Assembly: GCA_019112965.1 (NCBI GenBank)
Contig: DXIH01000171.1
Coordinates: forward strand, 1-64,000
DNA length: 64,000 nt
DNA from: Candidatus Sphingomonas excrementigallinarum
Lineage (GTDB): Bacteria; Pseudomonadota; Alphaproteobacteria; Sphingomonadales; Sphingomonadaceae
Reading direction: 5' to 3'
Shown here one piece after another: positions 17,339-26,646 of this stretch. A program made the translations under genes and the position numbers. The notes beneath the pieces were generated by a model, which saw nothing but the letters and a program-made list of their open reading frames with translations, had not been told where the DNA came from and made no database searches. Position 1 is the first letter of the stretch. Each line of letters starts with the position of its first letter.

Positions 17339-19546
17339 ATGCGGCGGCAGGCTGTCGCGGGCGTCGCCCTCCTTCTGGCGGGTGCTGCGATGCCTGCCGC
17401 CGCACAGGATGCGGGCAATCCCGACCAACGGGCGGCGCGTACGCTGGCGCAGATGACGCCCGAGGAGAAGATCGGCCTTCTCCACGGGCCGATGCCTTCG
17501 CTGTTGCCGGTGGCCAAGCGGCCCGCAGGCGTGCCGATCGGGGCCGGGATCATCATGGGGGTGCCGCGCCTGGGCATTCCCAACCTGACCGAGACGGACG
17601 CCAGCCTGGGCGTGTCCAACCTCAACGACCTGCGCAAGGGCGATGTCGCGACCGCGATGCCCTCGGGCATGGCGCAGGCGGCGAGCTGGAACCCCGAGCT
17701 GCTGCGCGAAGGCGGCGCGATGATCGGCAGCGAGGCGCGCGCCAAGGGCTTCAACACGATGCTCGTCGGCGGCGTGAACCTGGTTCGCGACCCGCGCGCC
17801 GGGCGAAACTTCGAATATCTAGGCGAGGACCCGCTGCTGGCGGGCACGCTGGTGGGTGCGCAGATCGCCGGGGTGCAGTCGAACGACATCATCGGCACGA
17901 TCAAGCATTTCGCGGTCAACGACCTGGAGACGGGGCGCAACGTCCATTCGGTGGTGATGGACGAGGCGACGATGCGCGAAAGCGACCTGCTCGCGTTTCA
18001 GATCGGCATGGAAAAGGGGCGCCCGCATTCGGTGATGTGCGCCTATAATCGCGTGAACGGCGATTTCGCCTGCCAGAACGCCTTCCTGCTGAACGATGTG
18101 CTGCGCCGCGACTGGGGCTTTCCCGGCTTCGTCATGTCGGACTGGGGGGCGGTGCATTCCAGCGAGGCGATCGTCCACGGCCTCGACCAGCAGTCGGGGG
18201 AGCAGATCGACGGCAAGCCGTGGTTCTCGACGCTGATGGTCAAGGCGGTCGAAGAGGGCCGCATCCCGCAAAAGACGGTCGATACCGCCGCGCTGCGCAT
18301 CCTGCGCAGCATGTATGCCAGCGGCATCGTCGACCGCCCGGTCACCGCCGGGGCCCCGATCGACTATCAGGCGCACGGCCTGGTCGCCCGGCGCGCGGCG
18401 GAGGAGGGCATCGTCCTGCTCCGGAACGAAGGCGGCGCGCTGCCGCTGACGGCGAATGCACGGCGGATCGCGGTGATCGGCGGTCATGCCGATATCGGCG
18501 TCCTGTCGGGCGGCGGGTCGAGCCAGGTCCGCCCAGTCGGCGGCTTCACGCTGGAGGAGCGACAGGTCGGGGCGGGCGTGGCGTCCTTTGCCAAGCGCAG
18601 CTATGGCGGCACCGCGCCGCTCGCCGCCTTGAAGGCCGCGCGCCCCGATGCGCAGATCACCTTCGTCGACGGCAGCGATCCGGTCGCGGCGGCGGAAGCG
18701 GCACAGGCGGCGGACGTGGCGATCGTGTTCGGCGAGAAGTGGTCGACCGAGGCGGCCGACCAGAAGGACCTGTCGCTCGACGGCAATGGCGGCGCGCTGA
18801 TCGCGGCGGTGGCCAAGGCCAATCCGAAGACGATCGTCGTGCTGGAAACCGGCAATCCGGTCGCGATGCCGTGGCAGAAGGACGTGGCCGCCGTGGTCGC
18901 GGCCTGGTTCCCCGGACAGCGCGGCGGCGAGGCGATCGCACGGGTGCTGACCGGCGCGGTCAATCCGTCCGGGCGCCTGCCCATCACCTTCCCCGCCAGC
19001 CTCGATCAACTGCCCAACCCGGTCCTGCCCGGTGGCGATGCCGGGCCCGCCGACGCGGCGACGCGTGCGACCTATGGCCTGATGGCCAGCGCCAAGCCGT
19101 TCGAGGTGCATTTCCCGGAAGGCGCGGATGCCGGCTATCGCTGGTTCGCCAGGCGGAATGCGCAGCCGCTCTACGCCTTCGGCTACGGGCTCAGCTATAC
19201 CAGCTTCCGCTATGGCGGGTTGAAGGTGACGGGCGGACAGCGTCCGACGATCCGCTTCACCGTCACCAACAGCGGCCAGCGGGCGGGGGCGGACGTGCCC
19301 CAGGTCTATCTGACCCGTCCGGGCAAGGCGAAGCGGCTGGTGGGTTGGGGCAAGCCCTTCCTGAAGCCGGGCGAGACGCAGACCGTGTCGGTGACGGTCG
19401 ATCCCCGTGTGATCGGCGACTTCGATACGCGCGCCCAACGCTGGGTCGTGCCCGCCGAGACCGTCGGCATAGAGGTAGCGCGGTCGGCGACCGATCCGGT
19501 GCTGAAGGGGACGGTCAAGCTGTCCCGGACGACGCTGAAACCCTGA
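17339..19546 (+). CDS. Exported GH3 glycosidase, beta-glucosidase-like
   Basis: A 735-residue protein with signal peptide (ends AMPAAAQ). The N-terminal GH3 barrel carries AARTLAQMTPEEKIGLLHG and the nucleophile motif GFVMSDWGAVHS with Asp near residue 268. The second domain (AEEGIVLLRNEGGALPL, then DVAIVFGEKWSTEA) and a fibronectin-III-like tail (YAFGYGLSYTSFRYGGL) complete the usual three-domain GH3 plan. In this locus it could remove beta-glucose from diglycosides such as rutinosides after rhamnose release. Exact linkage specificity is not readable from sequence. Confidence 0.92.
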   Translation: MRRQAVAGVALLLAGAAMPAAAQDAGNPDQRAARTLAQMTPEEKIGLLHGPMPSLLPVAKRPAGVPIGAGIIMGVPRLGIPNLTETDASLGVSNLNDLRKGDVATAMPSGMAQAASWNPELLREGGAMIGSEARAKGFNTMLVGGVNLVRDPRAGRNFEYLGEDPLLAGTLVGAQIAGVQSNDIIGTIKHFAVNDLETGRNVHSVVMDEATMRESDLLAFQIGMEKGRPHSVMCAYNRVNGDFACQNAFLLNDVLRRDWGFPGFVMSDWGAVHSSEAIVHGLDQQSGEQIDGKPWFSTLMVKAVEEGRIPQKTVDTAALRILRSMYASGIVDRPVTAGAPIDYQAHGLVARRAAEEGIVLLRNEGGALPLTANARRIAVIGGHADIGVLSGGGSSQVRPVGGFTLEERQVGAGVASFAKRSYGGTAPLAALKAARPDAQITFVDGSDPVAAAEAAQAADVAIVFGEKWSTEAADQKDLSLDGNGGALIAAVAKANPKTIVVLETGNPVAMPWQKDVAAVVAAWFPGQRGGEAIARVLTGAVNPSGRLPITFPASLDQLPNPVLPGGDAGPADAATRATYGLMASAKPFEVHFPEGADAGYRWFARRNAQPLYAFGYGLSYTSFRYGGLKVTGGQRPTIRFTVTNSGQRAGADVPQVYLTRPGKAKRLVGWGKPFLKPGETQTVSVTVDPRVIGDFDTRAQRWVVPAETVGIEVARSATDPVLKGTVKLSRTTLKP

Positions 19547-19603
19547 ATTACAGGCCGACCAGCGCGCAATCGGTCGGCCCGCATATTGGAAAGGATGGCA
19601 CTC

Positions 19604-22480
19604 ATGCCGCTTCGTCACACCCTGCTGGCCGCGCTGATCGCGACCAGCGCCCTGTCCGGAGCGGCGGTGCCAGCCATGGCCCGCGAGGGCGAAGCGTCGC
19701 TGGAACAGCGGTTCGCGACGCCGCCCAAGGAGGCGCGCCCGCGCTTCCGCTGGTGGTGGCCGGGCGGCGCGGTGACCGATGCCGAGCTGCAGCGTGAGAT
19801 CGCGCTGCTCGACGAGGCGGGGTTCGCAGGCGCCGAGATCCAGGCGCTCGGCCCCAATTTCGCGAACCTGTCGCCCGAGGAAAAGGCGCACGTCAATGAT
19901 TATGCCGAGCCGCCCTTCTTCGCGCATGTCCGCGTCGCGGCGGCGGCGGCCAAGGCGCGGGGGATGGACCTCGACTATACGCTGGGTTCCGCCTGGCCGT
20001 CGGGGGGCGGCTTTGCGATCACGCCGGAAAAGGCGTTCGTCGAACTGACCATGGCGCGCACCCAGGTGACGGGCGGCGGCACCGGCCCGGTCAAGGTCGC
20101 GATCCCCGCGCGGACCAAGCGGCTGGGCGCGCTGTCGATGTTCGATCCACGGGTGAAGGACCCCAAGGTCGCCGACTGGCCCGCGCGGATGGACGCGCAG
20201 GCGGGGATCGTCGCGGTGGTGGCGATGCGCGGCACCGCGCCCGACCTGAAGCCCGCCGGGCCGACCGCCGGGTTCGTTCTCTACCCTTCGGAGGATGTGG
20301 TGAAGCCGGGCACGCTGGCCACGGGCGATACGCTGGTCCTCACCGACAGGCTGAAGCCTGATGGCACGCTTGATTGGACCCTGCCGCCCGGCACCTGGCA
20401 GGTGTTCGTGTTCAAGCGCTATGCCTCGAATGTGGGCGTGCTGGGGTCGGCGGGGCAGGGGCCGCAGCTGATCCTCGATCACATGGACCCGAATGCCTTT
20501 GCCGCGCACGCCGCGCGGGTCGGCGATCCGCTGGGCAAGAATCCGGTCGGCATCCGCGCGACCTTTGTCGACAGCCTGGAGCTGATGCAGGACCTGCCCT
20601 GGGGGCGGACCTTTCTGGAAGAATTTCGCAAGCGGCGCGGCTATGACCTGACGCCCTATCTGCCCTTCACGCTGCAACCGGGCTGGATGCAGGCCTGGGG
20701 CGAGCATTGGTCGCCGCCCTATTTCGACGCGAAGGACACGACCGCCGACCGCGTCCGTGCCGATTATCGCCGCACCGTCTCCGACCTGATGTTCGACGGT
20801 TTCCTCAAGCCCTTCGTCGCGTGGAACCACGCGCATGGGCTGAAGGCCAAGTTCCAGGCACATGGCGGTGCGATCGACATCGTGCGCGGTTACGGCATCG
20901 TCGACATCCCGGAGACCGAGGACCTCGTCCACGACGGCGACCCCTATTTCATGCGCTTCGCCCGGTCGGGCGCGGACCTGTACGGCCATCCGATCGTCTC
21001 GGCCGAAAGCCTGGTCTGGAAGGACCGCCCCTATGACGTGACGCCCGACGAACTGCGTCGCCGCGCCGACCTGATCTTTGCGGGTGGGGTCAACAGCCTG
21101 ATCCTGCATGGCCATGACTATCGCCTGTCCGATCCGAAATGGCCGGGCTGGCATGCCTTCCAACCCAGCCCGTTCGGGCTCGGCTTCAGCACGATGTTCA
21201 CCCAGAGCAATCCGATCTGGAGCGGCGTGCCGACGCTGGCCCGCTATCTCGCCCGGACGCAGGCCGTGTTGCAGCAGGGCACGCCGGTCGTGCCGGTCGC
21301 CTATTTCTATGGCCAGACCGGCTATTATGTCGGCATCGAGGATGCGGGCGCGGGCAAGCAGCAGGCCGAGAAGGCGTTCCTCGGTGGCGGCTATGACTTC
21401 GACCGGATCAATCCCGATTCGATCGAAGGCGCCCGCGTCGAGGGTCGCATGCTCGTGTCGAAGGGCGGCGCGCGCTACCCGGCGCTGGTCTTGCCGCCGC
21501 TCGACGGTATTCGCGCCGAGACCGCGGAACGGATCGCCGGTTTCGCCAAGGCCGGATTGCCCGTGATCTTCACGGACAAGGCGCCGTCACGCGATGAGGG
21601 GCTGCACGATGCCGCAGCGCGTGACGCGCGCGTGGTGAAGGCGATCGCGGTGGCGCGTGCCGCCGGAGCGCGGGTCGTGGCGGCGGGCGACGTCGTACCG
21701 ACGCTGCGCACGCTGGCGATCCCGGCGAACCTGCAATGGACCGGCGGCGATCCGTCCGGCCTGGTCTATGTCCAGCGCAAGGTCGGCAAGCGGCTGGTCA
21801 CCTTCGTCCACAATCTGGCCGATGCGCCGCGTGATGCGGGAATGGTGTTGCCGGTGACGGGCGGCGTCGCCCGCTGGAACGCGATGGACGGCAGCGTGAC
21901 GCCGGTCGACGCGCGGGCGGTGCAGGGCGGCACGCGGATCACCCTGCCGCTGGCGGCGGGGGCGAGCGCGCTGCTGGTCAGCGATCCGGCGACGCGTCCC
22001 CAGGCCGTCGCCGCACCGTCCGTGCTTGAGCGGCAGCCATTGCCCGCCGATGGCTGGGCGCTGTCGGCGTCGGGGCATAGCGGGCGCGAACCCTATGATG
22101 CGTCGCTGGGCACCGTCTCGCTCGGCGACTGGCGGGCGATGCCGCAACTGGCGCATTTTGCCGGGACGGGCACATATCGCCGCACGATCCGGGTTGAGGC
22201 AGGCTGGTTGAAGCCGGGGCAGCGCGTCATGCTCGACCTGGGCGCGGTCCACGATATGGCCATTGTCACCGTCAACGGCCGCACCCTGCCGCCCGCCATC
22301 ACCGCGCCGTTCCGCATCGATGTCACCAAGGCCGTCCGCGCGGGCGACAACGACCTGTCGATCACGGTGGCGAACACGCCGCAGAACGCAATGATCGACC
22401 CCAATGCGGGCGGGTACAAGAATCTGAAGCCCGTGCCCGCCGGGCTGGTCGGCCCCGTCACCCTGGAGATCGAACGATGA
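19604..22480 (+). CDS. GH106 alpha-L-rhamnosidase
   Basis: A 958-residue exported enzyme. The start at 19604 sits about nine bases from a GGAAAGG site and gives a signal peptide (ends PAMARE); upstream ATGs at 19586 and 19595 are alternatives. The N-terminal RFRWWWPGGAVTDAELQREI and AGFAGAEIQALGPNF, then DLDYTLGSAWPSGGGFAI, are characteristic of GH106, a family first defined with a Sphingomonas paucimobilis rhamnosidase. A galactose-binding-like domain closes the protein (TGTYRRTIRVEAGW, LDLGAVHDMAIVTVNG). It would release terminal L-rhamnose in the periplasm. Its stop overlaps the GH78 start. Confidence 0.92.
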   Translation: MPLRHTLLAALIATSALSGAAVPAMAREGEASLEQRFATPPKEARPRFRWWWPGGAVTDAELQREIALLDEAGFAGAEIQALGPNFANLSPEEKAHVNDYAEPPFFAHVRVAAAAAKARGMDLDYTLGSAWPSGGGFAITPEKAFVELTMARTQVTGGGTGPVKVAIPARTKRLGALSMFDPRVKDPKVADWPARMDAQAGIVAVVAMRGTAPDLKPAGPTAGFVLYPSEDVVKPGTLATGDTLVLTDRLKPDGTLDWTLPPGTWQVFVFKRYASNVGVLGSAGQGPQLILDHMDPNAFAAHAARVGDPLGKNPVGIRATFVDSLELMQDLPWGRTFLEEFRKRRGYDLTPYLPFTLQPGWMQAWGEHWSPPYFDAKDTTADRVRADYRRTVSDLMFDGFLKPFVAWNHAHGLKAKFQAHGGAIDIVRGYGIVDIPETEDLVHDGDPYFMRFARSGADLYGHPIVSAESLVWKDRPYDVTPDELRRRADLIFAGGVNSLILHGHDYRLSDPKWPGWHAFQPSPFGLGFSTMFTQSNPIWSGVPTLARYLARTQAVLQQGTPVVPVAYFYGQTGYYVGIEDAGAGKQQAEKAFLGGGYDFDRINPDSIEGARVEGRMLVSKGGARYPALVLPPLDGIRAETAERIAGFAKAGLPVIFTDKAPSRDEGLHDAAARDARVVKAIAVARAAGARVVAAGDVVPTLRTLAIPANLQWTGGDPSGLVYVQRKVGKRLVTFVHNLADAPRDAGMVLPVTGGVARWNAMDGSVTPVDARAVQGGTRITLPLAAGASALLVSDPATRPQAVAAPSVLERQPLPADGWALSASGHSGREPYDASLGTVSLGDWRAMPQLAHFAGTGTYRRTIRVEAGWLKPGQRVMLDLGAVHDMAIVTVNGRTLPPAITAPFRIDVTKAVRAGDNDLSITVANTPQNAMIDPNAGGYKNLKPVPAGLVGPVTLEIER

Positions 22481-24900
22481 TCCGCAAATCCCTGTCGTTG
22501 GCACTGGTCGCCTCGACCCTTTGCATCGCGCATCCGGCGACCGCGCAGTCGAACGCCAATGGCTGGATCACGCAGGCGGATACCCCCGCGACGGCCAACC
22601 CCGTAGTGCTGCATTTCCGCCGTACGATAGACCTGTCGGCCAAGCCATCGCGCTATCCGGTACGCGTGACCGCCGACAATCGGTTCATCCTCTATGTCAA
22701 CGGCCGCCGGGTCGCGGCGGGGCCGTCGACGGGTGACGTCGCGCATTGGCGGGAAGAGGCGATCGACCTTGCGCCCTATCTGACGCGCGGCCGTAACGTG
22801 ATCGCGGCGGTGGTGTGGAACGGCGTGAAGCCGCTGAAGCTCCCGCCCGATCCGACGCCTCAGCAACGCCGCAACGCCGAGGGTGCGGCACTGTTCACCC
22901 AGACCGCGCCGTCGTTCCAGCAATCGGTCGCCACCGGGTTCCGCCTGGTCGGCGAGGGCGCGGCCAGCGCGATCGCGACCGACCGTCCGGGTTGGCGGGT
23001 CCGCCGCGACGCCGGGCACGGCTTCGAGAATGGCTGGCGACAGATCATCAAGGGCGGCTGGTATTATGTCGCGGGACAACCCGAGACGATCGACGCCGCC
23101 AAGGCCGATTTCGACTGGACCGGCGCGACCGAGCGGGGCGAGGGATGGCAGGATGCGGTCGCCGCGCCCGACGCGGCGCAGCGCACGCTGGTCGCCGATC
23201 GCCTGCCGCCGCAGACCTATGCGCCGACCATACCGGGCAAGGTCGTCCGTACCGATCTGGCGGGGGGCGAGGCATTCCCGATCCGCGCCGTCACCGTCCC
23301 GGCCAACAGCAAGGTCAGCCTGCTGATCCAGCGCGACGCGATGGTGTCGGCCTATCCCCAGCTCGACGTGACCGGCGGGGCGGGGTCGAAGGTCACCGTC
23401 ACCTGGTCCGAGGCGCTGTACGACGCCAATCGCAAGAAGGGCGACCGTGCGCTGATCGGCGATCGCCAGGTGTTCGGCATCCACGACACCTTCCTGCCCG
23501 ATGGCAAGGCCAGGACCTTCCAGTCGCTGTGGTGGCGGACATGGCGGTTCGCGGAGATTGCGGTCGAGACGAAGGACCAGCCTTTGGTCCTGAAGGGTAT
23601 GCGCGCCTTCGAGACCGGCTACCCGTTCCAGCAGGTCGGGCGCTTTGCGGCCGACGATCCGACGCTCAAGCCGATCTTCGACATCGGCTGGCGCACGGCG
23701 CGGATCGACGCGCACGAAACCTATATGGACACCGCTTATTGGGAGCAGCTGCAATATGCGGGAGATACCCGGTTGCAGGCGCTGATCTCCTATGCGGTCG
23801 GCGGCGATCCGCGCCTGGCCGAACAGGCGATCGACATCTTCGCCAGCTCGGACGTGGAAAACGGCCTGATGGACGGCGCATATCCCCAGCGGGTGCCCAA
23901 CGTCATCGCGCCCTTCTCGCTGCTGTGGGTGGGCATGCTCGACGACTGGCGGATGCACCAGCCCGACACGAACGTCCTGCGCCGCAACGTCGCGCGGATG
24001 CGCCGCGTGCTCGACTGGTACAAGCCATGGCAGAAGCCGGACGGCCTGCTGGGCAAGAATCCGCAGTGGAACTTCATCGACTGGGTCGGCCAGCCCGCGA
24101 CCGACCGGACGCGCTTTCCGTCCTATGACGCGAATGGCGAAAGCTGCCTGATGAGCGTGACGTGGCTGGGCGCGTTGCAGCAGGGCGCGCAGATCGAGGC
24201 GGTGGCGGGCGATGCCGCCCATGCCGCCGATGATGCCGCACTGGCGGATCGGGTGAAGGCGGCGATCCGCCAGCGCTGCTGGGTCGCGGGACGCGGGCTG
24301 TTCGCCGACAATCCCGATGGCAATGCCTTCAGCCAGCACATGAACGCGCTGGCGATCCTGTACGATGTCGCCACCCCGCAAGAGGCGCGCGGCATCCTCG
24401 ACCGCATCGTCGCACCCGGCAAGGGGATCGACGCGCCCGAGGGCATGTTCACCACCAGCTATTATTTCGCCTGGTATCTGGCGCAGGCGTTCGTCCATGC
24501 CGGGCAGGGCGACCGCTATCTGGCGCTGCTCGACACCTGGCGCGACCTGCTCAAGCTGAACTACACGACCTGGCCCGAGGAACGCGGCGATACGCGCTCG
24601 GACAGCCATGCGTGGAGCGCGCATCCGAGCGCCGATCTGCTCGGCATCGTGGCGGGGATCGGGCCGGGCGCGCCGGGCTATGCCTCGGTTCGGGTGGCTC
24701 CGGCGCTGGGGACGCTGAAGCAGGTCGATGCCACGGCGGCGACCCCGGCGGGGCCGGTGACGGTGCGCTATCGGATCGCGGGGGGACGCCTGTCGGCGGA
24801 CATCACGCGCCCGGCGAGCCTGCCGGGGGTCTTCGAATGGGCTGGCCGGCGCTATCCGCTGACCCGCACCACGACGCGGCTCCGCCTGCCGCTCCGCTGA
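22477..24900 (+). CDS. GH78-type alpha-L-rhamnosidase
   Basis: An 807-residue protein with signal peptide (ends ATAQS) that starts inside the last codons of the GH106 gene (ATGA). An N-terminal beta-sandwich (PVRVTADNRFILYVNGRRVA) leads to a six-hairpin (alpha/alpha)6 domain with METYMDTAYWEQLQ-type sequence (HETYMDTAYWEQLQYAGDTR), DGAYPQRVPNVIAPFSLLWV, NFIDWVGQP and YTTWPEERGDTRSDSHAWSA, followed by the C-terminal sandwich YASVRVAPALGTL. This pattern is the GH78 rhamnosidase plan. Having two unrelated rhamnosidase families coupled suggests different linkages or substrates are handled together. Confidence 0.9.
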   Translation: MIRKSLSLALVASTLCIAHPATAQSNANGWITQADTPATANPVVLHFRRTIDLSAKPSRYPVRVTADNRFILYVNGRRVAAGPSTGDVAHWREEAIDLAPYLTRGRNVIAAVVWNGVKPLKLPPDPTPQQRRNAEGAALFTQTAPSFQQSVATGFRLVGEGAASAIATDRPGWRVRRDAGHGFENGWRQIIKGGWYYVAGQPETIDAAKADFDWTGATERGEGWQDAVAAPDAAQRTLVADRLPPQTYAPTIPGKVVRTDLAGGEAFPIRAVTVPANSKVSLLIQRDAMVSAYPQLDVTGGAGSKVTVTWSEALYDANRKKGDRALIGDRQVFGIHDTFLPDGKARTFQSLWWRTWRFAEIAVETKDQPLVLKGMRAFETGYPFQQVGRFAADDPTLKPIFDIGWRTARIDAHETYMDTAYWEQLQYAGDTRLQALISYAVGGDPRLAEQAIDIFASSDVENGLMDGAYPQRVPNVIAPFSLLWVGMLDDWRMHQPDTNVLRRNVARMRRVLDWYKPWQKPDGLLGKNPQWNFIDWVGQPATDRTRFPSYDANGESCLMSVTWLGALQQGAQIEAVAGDAAHAADDAALADRVKAAIRQRCWVAGRGLFADNPDGNAFSQHMNALAILYDVATPQEARGILDRIVAPGKGIDAPEGMFTTSYYFAWYLAQAFVHAGQGDRYLALLDTWRDLLKLNYTTWPEERGDTRSDSHAWSAHPSADLLGIVAGIGPGAPGYASVRVAPALGTLKQVDATAATPAGPVTVRYRIAGGRLSADITRPASLPGVFEWAGRRYPLTRTTTRLRLPLR

Positions 24901-24924
24901 GCGCTGGCGGATCGATTATTGATC

Positions 24925-25028
24925 GAGCCCCTCCCCTTCAGGGGAGGGGTTGGGGTCGGGCCTCGCCTTTAACCCCCGGCTTGCGGCGGCGCCCCACCCC
25001 CGGCCCCTCCCCTGAAGGGGAGGGGAGC
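24925..25028. repeat. Intergenic palindromic repeat, family C, between convergent genes
   Basis: Two perfect 20-base palindromes of the type CCCCTCCCCTTCAGGGGAGGGG, at about 24929-24950 and 25006-25027, flank a GC-rich middle that also pairs (TTGGGGTCGGGC with GCCCCACCCCC). The outer ATGATGAC ends of longer copies are absent. Lying between convergent stops at 24900 and 25045 it is well placed to end transcription from both sides. Confidence 0.85.
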
Positions 25029-25044
25029 ATCTCAAGTCATTTCT

Positions 25045-26466
25045 TTAGGAACGCTCCTCGGTCCAGACCTGGGCGAAGAAGGGATTGCGATCGGCTTCGG
25101 CAGCATAGCTGCTCTGGTCGATCATGCAGGTGGGGCACCAATGGCCCCCGCGCAGGTACAGGTTCGGGGTCATCGTGAAGCGATGCCCGGCCGCGCAGTC
25201 CCATTCCACCGCGCGATCCGGCGCGACCTCGCCCGTCGCGTGACAATGGCCGCCACGGAACGCCGCGGCCTGGCGCAGGTCGTCGGCGCGCCACTGGTCG
25301 GCGGATTTGCTCTCGTCATAGCCATGATCGAGCAGGATCGGCTCGCGCGAGGGCTGGGCCAGCGGCATCGCGTCCCAGTCGCGCGGCAGCGCTTCCCAGG
25401 CGGCACGCGATCCGAAATAGGCGTCGATCTTGGCGGTGTCGTTCTCCGCGAACCAGCGCAGCGACCCGCCCGGCCCCCTGGCCAGTCCTTCGATCCGCCG
25501 CCGCACCAGCGAGGGGGCAAGGCGTGGGACCAGCCGCACGATCGCGGGCATGCGGCGGCGCGCCTCGACATGGAAATCGTCGATCGACTGTTCGCGAAAC
25601 GGCACCAGCGCCTCCAGCCGGTCGGAGTCGGCATACCATTGCCCATGGAAGTTGCGCGTCGCGAACCAGTGCGGGCGCAGGACGGCGCGATATTGCGGCA
25701 TCGTGGCGGCCATGAATTCATGGTTCACCACCCGCGAACCGGCGCCCCCGCCGATATTGTAGAAATCGCGCCAGAAATGGTCGGGCACCGCATCGTCGCA
25801 CACCGCCGCCATCAATCGGCCGCTGTCATTGGCGGTCGACCATTCGAACACGCCGTTCACCGGATTGTGGAACATGATCGGGTCGAACATCCGCCAGATG
25901 TCGTAGTGCGCCATGCCGCTCTGGCGCAGCGAGACCCAGTGGCGGATGCCGCTCTGCGCGACGATCGCCTCGGCCTGGGTCTTGGTGACGGCATAATGGT
26001 CATAGGCGCTGATCTTGATCGGATCGCCGGTGCGGCCCCAATGGATCGGCGCGTTGCGGCTGCCGGTCTGGGCGACGGTGCCGATATAGACCAGGCGGAC
26101 CCGTTCGGCCCCGCCGGTGGCGACGATCGCATCGACGATGTTGCGCGCGCCGCCGACATTGACCTTCGTCACCACGTCCCGCGGCATATTGTCGGCGAGG
26201 GGAGAGACCAGGCCGCCGATATGCAGGACCATGTCCGCCCCCCGCACGCCCTCCTCGATCGAGGCATAGTCGGTGAGGTCGCCCCAGACGATCGACGCGG
26301 TTCCCCGCGCCACCATGGCGCGCACGACGGGGTGATCCTTTTCCTGCGGTCGGACAAGGGCGCGAACCGTCACGTCGTCGCGGGCATGAAGCCGCCGGAT
26401 CGCCTCCCGCCCCATATTGCCGGTCGCGCCGGTCAGGAATACGATCTTGCGCCCAGAAGCCATCAT
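25045..26466 (-). CDS. Extended SDR (NAD-dependent epimerase/dehydratase) fused to a C-terminal zinc ribbon
   Basis: A 473-residue protein. Residues 8-20 hold the extended-SDR Rossmann loop (LTGATGNMGREAI), followed by VWGDLTDY, VLHIGGLVSPLAD and an active-site Tyr-x3-Lys (YDHYAVTKTQAE). The last 70 residues are unlike an SDR: HCHATG, then WDCAAGHRFTMTPNLYLRGG and HWCPTC, with Cys at about 408, 424, 444 and 447, resembling a treble-clef/zinc-ribbon module. The gene converges on the GH78 gene and has its own upstream region. A role in sugar oxidation or epimerisation next to the rhamnose genes is likely but unproven. Confidence 0.8.
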   Translation of the reverse strand: MMASGRKIVFLTGATGNMGREAIRRLHARDDVTVRALVRPQEKDHPVVRAMVARGTASIVWGDLTDYASIEEGVRGADMVLHIGGLVSPLADNMPRDVVTKVNVGGARNIVDAIVATGGAERVRLVYIGTVAQTGSRNAPIHWGRTGDPIKISAYDHYAVTKTQAEAIVAQSGIRHWVSLRQSGMAHYDIWRMFDPIMFHNPVNGVFEWSTANDSGRLMAAVCDDAVPDHFWRDFYNIGGGAGSRVVNHEFMAATMPQYRAVLRPHWFATRNFHGQWYADSDRLEALVPFREQSIDDFHVEARRRMPAIVRLVPRLAPSLVRRRIEGLARGPGGSLRWFAENDTAKIDAYFGSRAAWEALPRDWDAMPLAQPSREPILLDHGYDESKSADQWRADDLRQAAAFRGGHCHATGEVAPDRAVEWDCAAGHRFTMTPNLYLRGGHWCPTCMIDQSSYAAEADRNPFFAQVWTEERS

Positions 26467-26646
26467 GCCGCCCCATCCGATTTATAATCGAACGAATACG
26501 TACTATTTAATCCACGGGGAGGCAATCGGGCATTATCATCCCGACGGGGCGGCAGACGCGCCGCCGTTTCGATGATCCGAAATGGTCTTCCCGGTCGCTA
26601 TCCGCTCTTGAACCAGGCCATTTCCCGAAACAACGGCGCTTGCGGG

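Noticed and set aside
14892..17405. Minus-strand open frame of 837 codons opposite the TonB receptor
   Set aside because: Same shadow effect. The plus strand has plug and barrel motifs and a ribosome-binding site.
17819..21163. Minus-strand open frame of 1114 codons opposite the GH3 and GH106 genes
   Set aside because: Its sequence is low-complexity, rich in Arg, Gly, His and Asp with no domain. It mirrors the codon pattern of the plus-strand glycosidases, which have clear families, and is an antisense shadow typical of high-GC DNA.
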